Part shown: positions 15,267-23,029 of the stretch, piece by piece
How positions within the stretch are numbered: position 1 is the first letter of the stretch
How the letters are laid out: each line of letters opens with the position of its first letter
Source of the DNA: an uncultured Prevotella sp.
GTDB taxonomy: Bacteria > Bacteroidota > Bacteroidia > Bacteroidales > Bacteroidaceae
Direction of reading: 5' to 3'
NCBI GenBank assembly: GCA_937874345.1
Contig: CALNBT010000174.1
Location: 1 to 26,459 of the forward strand
DNA: 26,459 nucleotides
Notes under the pieces: generated by a model
Seen by the model: only the letters and a program-made list of their open reading frames with translations
Databases searched by the model: none
Told to the model about the DNA's origin: nothing
Position numbers and translations under genes: made by a program

Positions 15267-17780
15267 ATGAAAGATAATAATTACAAAGATTTAGAGACAT
15301 CTCAGGAACAGGAAGGAAGCTCATTTAATTTCCAAGATATTTACACTGCATTTATCCTTAATTGGAAATGGTTCATTTTATCGCTAATTATCTTTTTGGG
15401 CGCTGCAGCTATTTACCTACGTTATACAACTCCTATTTACCAAGCTACTGCGAAATTGTTAATCAAGGATGATGATACTAATTCCAGAATGGGTAAAAAT
15501 TCATTACTTAATTCAAATAATCTCGGCCTCATCTCCAACTCAGCTGGTATTGACAACGAAATGGTGATATTGGGCTCTTCTACCCTTGCCGAACAAGCTG
15601 TCAAAGATTTAAAACTCTATGTGATTTACACGACAAAAGGAAGAGTTAAAACTTCATTGGTGTATAATAATCAACCGATTGAAGTCGACCTTGACCCCCT
15701 GCATCTTGATAAGCTAACGAGTCCGATATCTTTGTCAATTCAAAGAGTTGGGAATTCGTTACATGTAACTGGAAAATATTATGCAAATGGACTAAATCAA
15801 GAAAATAAAGAATTCAGTTTAGATCGAACAATAAATAGGCTTCCATCAACTATTTCAACGAAGGCAGGTATACTTACATTCAAAAACAATAGCAACAATA
15901 CAGGAATGATGCAGGATGGCTCGGTTTTGAACGTATATATTGTATCTCCCGATGGTCTGGCTGAAAAGTTTAGACATTCATTCTCTGTCGAACAAAGCTC
16001 CAAGCAAACTACAATTGCGTTGTTAGATATAAAAGATGAAAACCCTCTTCGAGCACAAGACTATTTAAGACAATTGGTTGTTTGTTATAACAGACAAGCC
16101 AACATGGATAAGAATGAAATTGCACGAAACACCGAAGTTTTCATCAACAATAGACTTCAAAAGATCAGCGAAGAACTGGGAATGACAGAAGGACAATTGG
16201 AAAGTTTCAAGAAACAGAATAAGGTTGTGGACCCAAGCTTAAATGCACAGCAAGCAATAAGCGGCGTAAGTGACTTAGATCAAAAATTGGCAGATGCTAA
16301 CACGCAAGTGGCATTAATGAAAAGTATTGAAGAAAGCATGAAACAGCCGAACGGTAAGTATGAGACTCTACCTGCAAATATTGGTATTTCAGATCCTACT
16401 GTAAATGAATTGATTAACGCCTATAACCAACTCGCACTACAAAGAAACAGGTTGCTTCGTAGTGCTTCAGAAACTTCTCCAACCGTAACTCCCATCACAT
16501 CTCAGATGGATGAATTGAACAACACCATTAAACGGGCCATGAATCAATCTAAGAGGAATCTTGAAATTCAACGCAACAGTGTTGCTTCTCAATATGGAAA
16601 ATATCAAGGATTAATACAAGCTAGCCCAGAACAAGAGAGAATACTTACTCAAATTGGCAGACAACAAGATGTCAAATCAGGACTGTACTTGATGCTTTTG
16701 CAGAAGAGAGAAGAGAACTCTATTTCATTAGCTGCTACAGCAGACAAAGGAAAATTAATTGATGACCCTGTTGTGAATGGTCGTGTAAGTCCTAAAGCTA
16801 ATATTATTTTTCTATTAGCTTTGATTTTAGGAATAGCAATACCTTCACTAGTGCTCTATTTGATTCAATTCTTCCGATACAGAATTGAAGGACATGATGA
16901 TGTAGAAAAGCTTACGAATCTACCAATTCTCGCCGATGTGGCAGTAGCAAATGAATCTGCAAAGACTAAGGCTGATATTGTTGTTCATGAGAACCAGAAC
17001 AACCAAATGGAAGAAATTTTTAGAAGTATGCGTACAAACTTACAGTTTATGCTGAAGGAAGGGGAAAAGGTTATCATGTTCACGTCTTTTTCTTCCGGTG
17101 AAGGTAAAACATTCAACGCCTCAAACTTGGCCGTTAGTATGGCATTGCTTGGTAAGAAAGTCGTACTAGTAGGTTTGGATATTCGTAAGCCAAGGCTAGC
17201 TCAACTATTTGAAATCAATGATCACCATCATGGAATATCCTTGTTATTAACCAAGGATAGTCCTTCCGTTGAGGAAATCACTTCTCAGATTGTTCCTTCT
17301 GGTGTCAACAATAATTTGGATCTCTTGATGGCTGGTCCTATCCCACCAAATCCAACCGAGTTAATAGAAAGACCATCTCTGGACGTTATTATTAATCATT
17401 TAAAAGAAAGATACGATTATGTATTGATTGATACTGCTCCTGTTGGTCTTGTTACTGATACTCTACATATAGGTCGTATTGCTGATGCCACAATCTATAT
17501 GTGTAGAGCAGACTTCACCCCGAAGGCTAGTTTTAATTTTATCAATCAACTTGCAGCAGAGAAAAAAATGCCGAACATATCAATTGTCATCAATGGTATT
17601 GATATGTCGAAAAAGAAATATGGATACTATTACGGCTATGGAAACTACGGAAAATATGGACGTTATGCATCTTACAAAAAAGATTCTCCTAACTACTACA
17701 GTAGTGGATACGGTAATTATGGTAACTATTCAAACAGCCGATACGGAGACAAAAATGATTCATCAGTAAAACTTAAATAA
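15267..17780 (+). CDS. Wzc-type polysaccharide co-polymerase/tyrosine autokinase
   Basis: This inner-membrane protein controls chain length and export of capsule or exopolysaccharide through cycles of tyrosine phosphorylation. The 837 residues comprise an N-terminal Wzz domain with a first membrane helix (about 34-53) and a long periplasmic coiled region (GNVR type, up to about 505). A second helix follows (about 511-531), then a cytosolic BY-kinase domain. Walker A is SSGEGKT at 609-615, Walker A' is VVLVGLDIRKPRL, and Walker B is YDYVLIDTAP. The Walker A' position often filled by an earlier Asp is Gly, which I think is usual in Bacteroidetes. From residue 785 the tail has 15 tyrosines in about 44 residues, in GYG/NYG-type repeats, as phosphorylation sites. 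No dedicated phosphatase gene follows. Confidence 0.94.
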   Translation: MKDNNYKDLETSQEQEGSSFNFQDIYTAFILNWKWFILSLIIFLGAAAIYLRYTTPIYQATAKLLIKDDDTNSRMGKNSLLNSNNLGLISNSAGIDNEMVILGSSTLAEQAVKDLKLYVIYTTKGRVKTSLVYNNQPIEVDLDPLHLDKLTSPISLSIQRVGNSLHVTGKYYANGLNQENKEFSLDRTINRLPSTISTKAGILTFKNNSNNTGMMQDGSVLNVYIVSPDGLAEKFRHSFSVEQSSKQTTIALLDIKDENPLRAQDYLRQLVVCYNRQANMDKNEIARNTEVFINNRLQKISEELGMTEGQLESFKKQNKVVDPSLNAQQAISGVSDLDQKLADANTQVALMKSIEESMKQPNGKYETLPANIGISDPTVNELINAYNQLALQRNRLLRSASETSPTVTPITSQMDELNNTIKRAMNQSKRNLEIQRNSVASQYGKYQGLIQASPEQERILTQIGRQQDVKSGLYLMLLQKREENSISLAATADKGKLIDDPVVNGRVSPKANIIFLLALILGIAIPSLVLYLIQFFRYRIEGHDDVEKLTNLPILADVAVANESAKTKADIVVHENQNNQMEEIFRSMRTNLQFMLKEGEKVIMFTSFSSGEGKTFNASNLAVSMALLGKKVVLVGLDIRKPRLAQLFEINDHHHGISLLLTKDSPSVEEITSQIVPSGVNNNLDLLMAGPIPPNPTELIERPSLDVIINHLKERYDYVLIDTAPVGLVTDTLHIGRIADATIYMCRADFTPKASFNFINQLAAEKKMPNISIVINGIDMSKKKYGYYYGYGNYGKYGRYASYKKDSPNYYSSGYGNYGNYSNSRYGDKNDSSVKLK

Positions 17781-17825
17781 GCCCAAATCGTCATTTAATT
17801 GATTTGAAGATACAAAGAATAGAAA

Positions 17826-18260
17826 ATGGTTATTGCAGTAGATTTTGACGGGACGATTGTAGAACATAAATATCCAGCTATTGGCGAAGAATTGCCATTT
17901 GCTACCGAAACGCTTAGGATGTTAATCAAAGACCAACATCGTTTGATCTTATGGAGTGTTAGAGAGGGCAAACTTCTAGATGACGCAATACAATGGTGCA
18001 AGGATCGTGGCGTAGAATTCTGGGCGGTAAACAAAGACTATCCAGAAGAAAATGGGACTCTCAACAATAATCATTTTTCAAGAAAGTTAAAAGCTGATAT
18101 TTTTATTGATGACAGAAATCTTGGTGGGCTACCCGATTGGGGACAGATGTATAGAATGATTCACGACCAAAAATCTTACAAAGATTTGATTCGTGAACAA
18201 TTAAACCAGTCTGTAGAAGGGAGTAAAATCAATAAGAAAAGACATTGGTGGAATAAATAG
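17826..18260 (+). CDS. Small HAD-fold putative hydrolase (BT0820-like)
   Basis: This 144-residue protein has the HAD core without a cap domain. The nucleophile motif AVDFDGTI holds Asp6 and Asp8, Ser44 is in LWSVREG, and the acidic pair Asp95-Asp96 is in IFIDDRNLGG. All catalytic positions are present. It resembles small Bacteroides HAD proteins found near capsule genes, whose substrates are unknown. Starting 45 nt after the kinase gene and ending at a shared terminator, it is probably co-transcribed with it. A role in sugar-phosphate metabolism is plausible, and I infer it from context only. Confidence 0.82.
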   Translation: MVIAVDFDGTIVEHKYPAIGEELPFATETLRMLIKDQHRLILWSVREGKLLDDAIQWCKDRGVEFWAVNKDYPEENGTLNNNHFSRKLKADIFIDDRNLGGLPDWGQMYRMIHDQKSYKDLIREQLNQSVEGSKINKKRHWWNK

Positions 18261-18283
18261 CACCAGTCATTTCCAACGAAATT

Positions 18284-18318
18284 AAATGCGAGTTACCTTT
18301 TGATAACTCGCATTTTTT
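18284..18318 (+). terminator. Intrinsic terminator of the rfbA-kinase-HAD operon
   Basis: AAATGCGAGTTA (18284-18295) is complementary to 18304-18315, followed by a run of six T (18313-18318). Confidence 0.88.
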
Positions 18319-18542
18319 AATATCATCTATTTCCAATTACGTTTTAAAGCTTGCTATCCTTATTGATTATCTGATGGGAAACCCTATCCAATACAAATTT
18401 TCCTCAAAAAAGTAGTAAGAGAATCATTTTACCTATCCGTTTCTTTGACTTTATTATGTGATTATATATCGGTACGATATGTTCTCAAAGACCAATAATC
18501 TGACAGTAATACTCATGAAAAGACAAAAGTAATGGTTTATAC
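18319..18542. other. Gene-free convergent spacer
   Basis: About 220 nt between two terminators with no credible open frame. A lone TACTTTTG on the minus strand (18531-18524) lacks a -33 box. A small ATATCG/CGATAT palindrome lies near 18466-18480. I see nothing else. Confidence 0.5.
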
Positions 18543-18582
18543 AAACAAAAAAATCCAGAGGCATCTTTATGACACCCCTGGA
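18543..18582 (-). terminator. Intrinsic terminator of the rpsF-rpsR-rplI operon
   Basis: On the minus strand TCCAGGGG (18582-18575) pairs with CCTCTGGA (18561-18554) with one G-U pair, followed by seven T. It lies about 85 nt beyond the rplI stop. Confidence 0.82.
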
Positions 18583-18668
18583 CGGAATATTGATTTGCTT
18601 TACAGTTCTAATATTCTAAATTATTCATTCCTCCATCAAAAAAGAGAATTGAATAGTCTTTATAAGAT

Positions 18669-19172
18669 TTACTCAGCAGCGTTATCAGATTCAGAAACAA
18701 CCGCATCTGATTCAACTGCCTTAGCTTGAGCTTTTTCGTCAACAACAGATACAGGTATCTTTACTTCAACCTCTTTGTGCAAATGAACAATAGCCTCGTA
18801 ATCGCCAACCTTTTTGATATCACTCATGGTAATGATCTTACGATCGACTTCAAAACCTTTCTTTGCCAATTCTTCAGCTACGGTTGATGTATTAACCGAA
18901 CCATAGGTAACTCCGGTTGTAGAAACCTTTACAGCAATCGTCAAAGCAACATTTTCTAAAGAAGAAGCCTTCTTTTCAGCTTCAGCTTTAATAGCTGCTA
19001 ATTTATGAGCTTGTTGTTTTAAGTTCTCAGCAAGGATTTTCTTTGCAGATACAGATGCGATAACCGCTTTTCCGTTAGGAATCAAATAGTTACGTCCATA
19101 ACCATTCTTTACACTTATGATATCGTTCTTATATCCTAAACCGATAATATCTTCTTTTAATATAATTTCCAT
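18669..19172 (-). CDS. rplI: 50S ribosomal protein bL9
   Basis: This large-subunit protein sits at the base of the L1 stalk. The N-terminal domain MEIILKEDIIGLGYKNDIIS with the VKNGYGRNYLIPNGKA motif is unmistakable. A long helix (about 40-75) and the C-terminal domain follow. With 167 residues it is longer than the E. coli protein (149) because of an acidic Ala/Ser/Glu tail (about 148-167). A strong AGGAGG lies 7 nt before the ATG, which is unusual in this genome. It is the last gene of the ribosomal operon, 19 nt after rpsR. Confidence 0.97.
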   Translation of the reverse strand: MEIILKEDIIGLGYKNDIISVKNGYGRNYLIPNGKAVIASVSAKKILAENLKQQAHKLAAIKAEAEKKASSLENVALTIAVKVSTTGVTYGSVNTSTVAEELAKKGFEVDRKIITMSDIKKVGDYEAIVHLHKEVEVKIPVSVVDEKAQAKAVESDAVVSESDNAAE

Positions 19173-19179
19173 TCTGTTT

Positions 19180-19185
19180 CCTCCT
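19180..19185 (-). promoter_or_regulatory. Strong Shine-Dalgarno of rplI
   Basis: Minus-strand AGGAGG, preceded by AG and 7 nt from the ATG: close to full complementarity with the 16S 3' end. Most other genes in the window lack such a site. Confidence 0.8.
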
Positions 19186-19191
19186 CTTCAA

Positions 19192-19464
19192 TTATTTCAT
19201 TAAATCAGTTACGTAAGGAAGCAGTGCTATCTGGCGGGCACGCTTTACAGCTTGTGCAACACGACGCTGGAACTTCAAAGATGTACCAGTAATACGACGT
19301 GGAAGAATCTTTCCTTGTTCGTTCAAAAACTTCTTGAGAAACTCAGGATCCTTATAATCGATATACTTAATACCGCTCTTTTTGAAACGACAATATTTTT
19401 TCTTTTTGTTATCCACTGAAGGTGGAGTCAAATAACGAATTTCTGATTTATTCTGATCTGCCAT
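19192..19464 (-). CDS. rpsR: 30S ribosomal protein bS18
   Basis: This 90-residue small-subunit protein binds together with bS6 on the platform. Family signatures are CRFKKSGIKYIDYKDPEFLKKFL split over the centre, then GKILPRRITGTSLKFQRR and VAQAVKRARQIALLPY. The start codon is 2 nt beyond the rpsF stop and is preceded by AGGAGG at a 7-nt spacing. In Bacteroidetes ribosomes bS18, with bS21 and bS6, covers the anti-Shine-Dalgarno tail, so a strong site in front of this gene may serve feedback control. Confidence 0.97.
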   Translation of the reverse strand: MADQNKSEIRYLTPPSVDNKKKKYCRFKKSGIKYIDYKDPEFLKKFLNEQGKILPRRITGTSLKFQRRVAQAVKRARQIALLPYVTDLMK

Positions 19465-19466
19465 AA

Positions 19467-19811
19467 TTATGCCTCCTTTTTATTTGCATATTTCTGTGTT
19501 CTCTTCTCAGCATACAGTGCTGCATACTTGTCAAGCTTGACAGTCATATAACGGATTACTTTCTCGTCACGGCGAAAGCCTATTTCGAGAGTGTCAATTA
19601 AAGTTGGCTCGCCCTTGAACTCAAACAGGCAATAAAAGCCTGAGTTCTTCTTCTGAATTTGGTAAGCCAGTTTCTTCAGTCCCCAGGTCTCCTCATTCAG
19701 AATCTCAGCACCATTGTCGGTGAGCAGCTTCTTGAATTTAGCGACCGTTTCCTTCATCTGTTCATCAGACAAAACGGGAGTCAAAATGAAAACGGTTTCG
19801 TATTGATTCAT
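19467..19811 (-). CDS. rpsF: 30S ribosomal protein bS6
   Basis: This 114-residue platform protein pairs with bS18. It starts MNQYETVFILTPVLSDEQMK and contains ETWGLKKLAYQIQKKNSGFYCLFEF and FRRDEKVIRYMTVKLDKYA, each a bS6 hallmark. The open frame runs further upstream to 19847, but the ATG at 19811 matches the family N-terminus. This gene has no Shine-Dalgarno sequence, unlike the two genes after it. A full promoter lies 50 nt upstream. Confidence 0.96.
   Translation of the reverse strand: MNQYETVFILTPVLSDEQMKETVAKFKKLLTDNGAEILNEETWGLKKLAYQIQKKNSGFYCLFEFKGEPTLIDTLEIGFRRDEKVIRYMTVKLDKYAALYAEKRTQKYANKKEA
19472..19477 (-). promoter_or_regulatory. Strong Shine-Dalgarno of rpsR
   Basis: Minus-strand AGGAGG overlaps the last codons of rpsF and is 7 nt from the rpsR ATG. 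Confidence 0.82.
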
Positions 19812-19858
19812 ACAACTTAATAAATTAATGAATTGATAATTTTGCAAAATTTGCGATG

Positions 19859-19890
19859 CAAAGGTACTTGTTTTTTACCAGCCTACCAAA
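19859..19890 (-). promoter_or_regulatory. Promoter of rpsF-rpsR-rplI
   Basis: On the minus strand TTTG (19890-19887), exactly 20 nt and TACCTTTG (19866-19859), with a leader of about 45 nt. I see no bS6-bS18 binding motif in the leader. Confidence 0.75.
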
Positions 19891-20360
19891 TATTTCTAGT
19901 AATTTTGGCTATAAATGATTATTTTCTAAAGTTCAAAATACGCATAATCTCTGTCTAATCAGCGTTCATTTATGTTTCTGGTTCGATTGTTACTCTAATT
20001 TGCAAATGTCATCTAACTCATATCGTCTTCTCATCGTCCTTGTATTCATCCAGCATTGACATGTTTCAGTATGTTATCCCGTAAATTTCATGCCGTTATA
20101 AGTGGTGACTTGGTTATGTATTAAGATCTGGTTCCACATCATGAAATTAATTAGACTGTTTACGGACTTCACCAAAATCGATATTGGAATTCAAGAAGAT
20201 ATAAACGCTAAATAGACGTCATTTCAAGATACCATAACAATACCGATGGGTTCGTGAAACAAATTCATGGACATTGAGGTACAAACCCAAGCATATTGTC
20301 TGCCAATATGTCGGCTTTCATCAAAGCAGGTCTTTGGGCAAAAATCATCCTTGCATACAT
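19891..20360. other. Largely empty spacer between rpsF and rprY
   Basis: About 470 nt without a convincing gene. It holds a 9-bp inverted repeat (AATTTCATG near 20084 and CATGAAATT near 20139), a possible third copy of the intergenic repeat (from 20239) and two very short open frames (24 codons from 20141, 48 codons from 20308). Its base composition is a little less AT-rich than the other spacers, which could mean an eroded gene. Confidence 0.4.
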
Positions 20361-20399
20361 CATAAAAGGTAACACGAAAATACTTTTCATGCTACCTTT
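20361..20399 (-). terminator. Probable terminator of rprX-rprY
   Basis: 20365-20380 pairs with 20384-20399 over 16 bp. On the minus strand the two imperfect positions become G-U pairs, which shows the functional direction. The tail is TTTTATG, so the T-run is short. Confidence 0.65.
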
Positions 20400-20434
20400 C
20401 TATATTGTCAAACTTGACAAATCCTCAAGTATGA

Positions 20435-21133
20435 TTAATTTTCTTCAGGGGTAATCAATTTATATCCTTTGCCATGAATGTTGATAATCTCTACCTGATC
20501 GTCATCTTTCAAATGCTTGCGAAGTTTGGTAATATAAACATCCATAGATCTTGCATTGAAATAGTTATCGTCTATCCAAATGGTTTTCAAAGCGAAATCC
20601 CGCTGCAAAATCTCATTTGCATGTGAGCACAGCAAAGCTAACAATTCGTTTTCTTTAGTCGTAAGCTTGGTTTGCTTTTCACCAATAGTCAATAGCTGCT
20701 TTTGTGTATCGAAAATAAAACGGCCAATGTTATAGATCGTTGATTCTTTGTTCTTTTTACCACGTACACGACGTAATATAGCCTCAACACGCAGAACAAG
20801 TTCTTCCATCGAGAATGGTTTAGTAATGTAGTCATCAGCACCAATCTTAAATCCTTCCAAAATATCTTCCTTCAGCACTTTAGCTGTTAAAAAGATAATA
20901 GGAATCTCTGCATTTGCTTGACGAATTTCTTGCGCTAATGTAAAACCATCTTTCTTTGGCATCATTACATCAAGTACACAAATATCATATTTGTTTTTTA
21001 AGAACTCTTTATACCCAGCCTCGCCATCAGGACAAAGTGTAGCGGTATAACCCTTTGCTTGTAAATACTCACGAAGAAGCATTCCTAAGTTTTCGTCGTC
21101 TTCACACAAAAGAATTTTCAATTTTTCTTCCAT
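20435..21133 (-). CDS. rprY: OmpR-family response regulator, RprY type
   Basis: This transcription factor pairs with the upstream kinase. The receiver domain (about 1-120) has acidic residues EDD at 11-13, the phosphorylated Asp55 in CVLDVMMP, Thr83 and Lys105 in DYITKPFS. The winged-helix DNA-binding domain (about 135-230) contains LTTKENELLALL and RSMDVYITKLRKHL. The 232-residue length agrees with RprY of Bacteroides fragilis as I remember it. The gene starts 25 nt after the kinase stop and is clearly co-transcribed. Targets cannot be told from this window. Confidence 0.9.
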   Translation of the reverse strand: MEEKLKILLCEDDENLGMLLREYLQAKGYTATLCPDGEAGYKEFLKNKYDICVLDVMMPKKDGFTLAQEIRQANAEIPIIFLTAKVLKEDILEGFKIGADDYITKPFSMEELVLRVEAILRRVRGKKNKESTIYNIGRFIFDTQKQLLTIGEKQTKLTTKENELLALLCSHANEILQRDFALKTIWIDDNYFNARSMDVYITKLRKHLKDDDQVEIINIHGKGYKLITPEEN

Positions 21134-21158
21134 AGTTTCCTTATTTAATTATTAATAA

Positions 21159-22718
21159 TTATTCCTTGATAATCGGGAGTTTGATGATAAAGGACGTCCC
21201 CTTTCGATACTCACTCTCAACAGAAATCTCTCCATTATGTAGTTCTACAACTTTTTTAACATAAGCCAAACCTAGTCCAAATCCTTTAACATCGTGCACG
21301 TTACCAGTATGTACTCGATAGAATTTTTCGAAGACCTTTTTCAAATTTTCTTTTTTAATGCCCAGCCCGTTATCCCGAATTGACAGAAAGAGATGGTCAT
21401 TGTCATTCCAAGTCTTCAGAAAAACATCTAATGGTTGGTCTGGCTTACCATATTTAACTGCATTGTCCATAAGATTGAAAATAGCATTCTGGAAATGAAC
21501 TTCATCAACATAGATGGTAGATTCTAATGCCCCGATATCAATATAAATTTTTCCACCAGTATGCTCAACACGCAACGTAAATGAATTAGCAATGTTCTCA
21601 ATCAATTCGTTCAAATCCATTCGTTTCTTCTTGAATACTGCTTTTTTTCGATCAAACATTGACATTTGAAGCACTTTCTCTACCAAGAAACGCAGTCGTT
21701 TTGATTCGTCCTGCACAACTTTACTTAAATGGTAAATCATGGACTCACTTTTTGGAACGCTCTTATCATTCAACATCTGAGCTGCCAAAGAAATACTCGC
21801 GATTGGCGTTTTTAATTCGTGGGTCATGTTGTTGATGAAATCATTTTTTATTTCAGTATAGCGTTTTTGTCTAAACACAATAACAATCGTTAAGATAAAC
21901 GTCAACAATAATATAAAAGTGAAGACAATTGCCGGTATGATAAATTTAATCGATGAAAAAATATAGCTATTGATATCGGGGAAATGGACGTGTACAAGTC
22001 CCTTTTTGGCACCAGGATCGTTTCGGAACAGTACCTGAGTGTAAATAAACTCATCTCCTTCATCAGAATAATCTGAACAACGATAGATTTCCCTACCATC
22101 CCCCGTAGTAACTCTGAAATGATACGGTATATTAATTCCATTATTCATCAATTCTGACTTCAAGTCCTGATCCAACAACTTAAAATTAATTCTTTCTTTC
22201 AGTGGTTTTTCCGAAGCCGAATAGAGGATTGAATACACGACTTCATCCAGTAAAGCTTTTTGATAAACATATCTGTTTTTTACGATTTCTTGTAAAGACT
22301 TAGAAGCTTCGTTTAATGAATTTTTATCATGTTGCAATATCATTCCCTTCGGCATCTGAGACGGCTTCATCGTAATGGTCTTCAACTCGAAAGCCGAATA
22401 AATGGTACCATCCTTTCCTACAACGGAATATTGATGTGACTTCTGAAGGGTGCCATCAGGCTGTCCAGTACGAGTTCCAAGAGAATCTTGAACATAAGCC
22501 TTTCGCTCAGTCTCATTAATGTCCTTTTGCAAATATCGCCAAGTCTCATTATATTCCAAGTTGCGAGATGCCTGATTCAAAGCTCTGTAAACCGACTCAT
22601 CAAACTGTTCTTTCTTCATATCCGCCATTTCTTGAAAATATTTCATTTGCAAGAAAAGCAAACCGAGGAACGATAGTCCCATAATGGTCGAGATGATCCA
22701 AATTGTACTCTTTTTCAT
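21159..22718 (-). CDS. rprX: Sensor histidine kinase, RprX type
   Basis: This inner-membrane sensor has 519 residues, the length I recall for RprX of Bacteroides fragilis. It has a first membrane helix (about 6-25), a periplasmic sensor domain (about 26-255) and a second helix (about 257-282). The dimerisation domain carries the phosphorylated His300 in MTHELKTPIASISLAAQML. The ATPase domain has the N box (FNLMDNAVKYG), the G1 box (IRDNGLGI) and the G2 box (GFGLGLAYVKKVV). All catalytic boxes are intact. The signal is unknown. Together with rprY it forms a two-gene operon. Confidence 0.9.
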   Translation of the reverse strand: MKKSTIWIISTIMGLSFLGLLFLQMKYFQEMADMKKEQFDESVYRALNQASRNLEYNETWRYLQKDINETERKAYVQDSLGTRTGQPDGTLQKSHQYSVVGKDGTIYSAFELKTITMKPSQMPKGMILQHDKNSLNEASKSLQEIVKNRYVYQKALLDEVVYSILYSASEKPLKERINFKLLDQDLKSELMNNGINIPYHFRVTTGDGREIYRCSDYSDEGDEFIYTQVLFRNDPGAKKGLVHVHFPDINSYIFSSIKFIIPAIVFTFILLLTFILTIVIVFRQKRYTEIKNDFINNMTHELKTPIASISLAAQMLNDKSVPKSESMIYHLSKVVQDESKRLRFLVEKVLQMSMFDRKKAVFKKKRMDLNELIENIANSFTLRVEHTGGKIYIDIGALESTIYVDEVHFQNAIFNLMDNAVKYGKPDQPLDVFLKTWNDNDHLFLSIRDNGLGIKKENLKKVFEKFYRVHTGNVHDVKGFGLGLAYVKKVVELHNGEISVESEYRKGTSFIIKLPIIKE

Positions 22719-22723
22719 GATGA

Positions 22724-22731
22724 CAAAAATA
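22724..22731 (-). promoter_or_regulatory. Putative -7 element of rprX
   Basis: Minus-strand TATTTTTG ends 5 nt before the ATG. If used, the mRNA would be leaderless or nearly so. No good -33 box is present, so a more distant promoter is equally possible. Confidence 0.35.
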
Positions 22732-22969
22732 GAGAATATCTTAAATACTTAACATTTATCCGTTAAACAATTTGCCATTTGTTACATAAATTAACTAAAT
22801 CGAACATTATATGAATCATAAAGCAATTATAATCTTTCAATGTTTTTTCATAAAATAAAATATAAATTGAATGGATATGGTTAAATAGTGATGAACCCAA
22901 TGCCATCTACTTTGTAAATAATGAACAACCGATAATTCATTCTTTTTCCCAATGACGGTTTTTGATCAG

Positions 22970-23007
22970 ATAAAAAAAGAGATATACCAAGAACCGGTAC
23001 ATCTCTT
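22970..23007 (-). terminator. Intrinsic terminator of the EF-G2 gene
   Basis: AAGAGATGTACC pairs with GGTATATCTCTT on the minus strand (23007-22996 with 22988-22977, one G-U pair), followed by seven T. It starts 23 nt beyond the stop codon. Confidence 0.87.
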
Positions 23008-23029
23008 ATTTTTTTTGGAAAACAATAAA

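Noticed and set aside
18284..18531. Minus-strand small RNA suggested by a TACTTTTG box and the hairpin at 18284
   Set aside because: There is no -33 box, and the hairpin has its T-run on the plus strand, so both are better explained by chance and by the plus-strand operon terminator.
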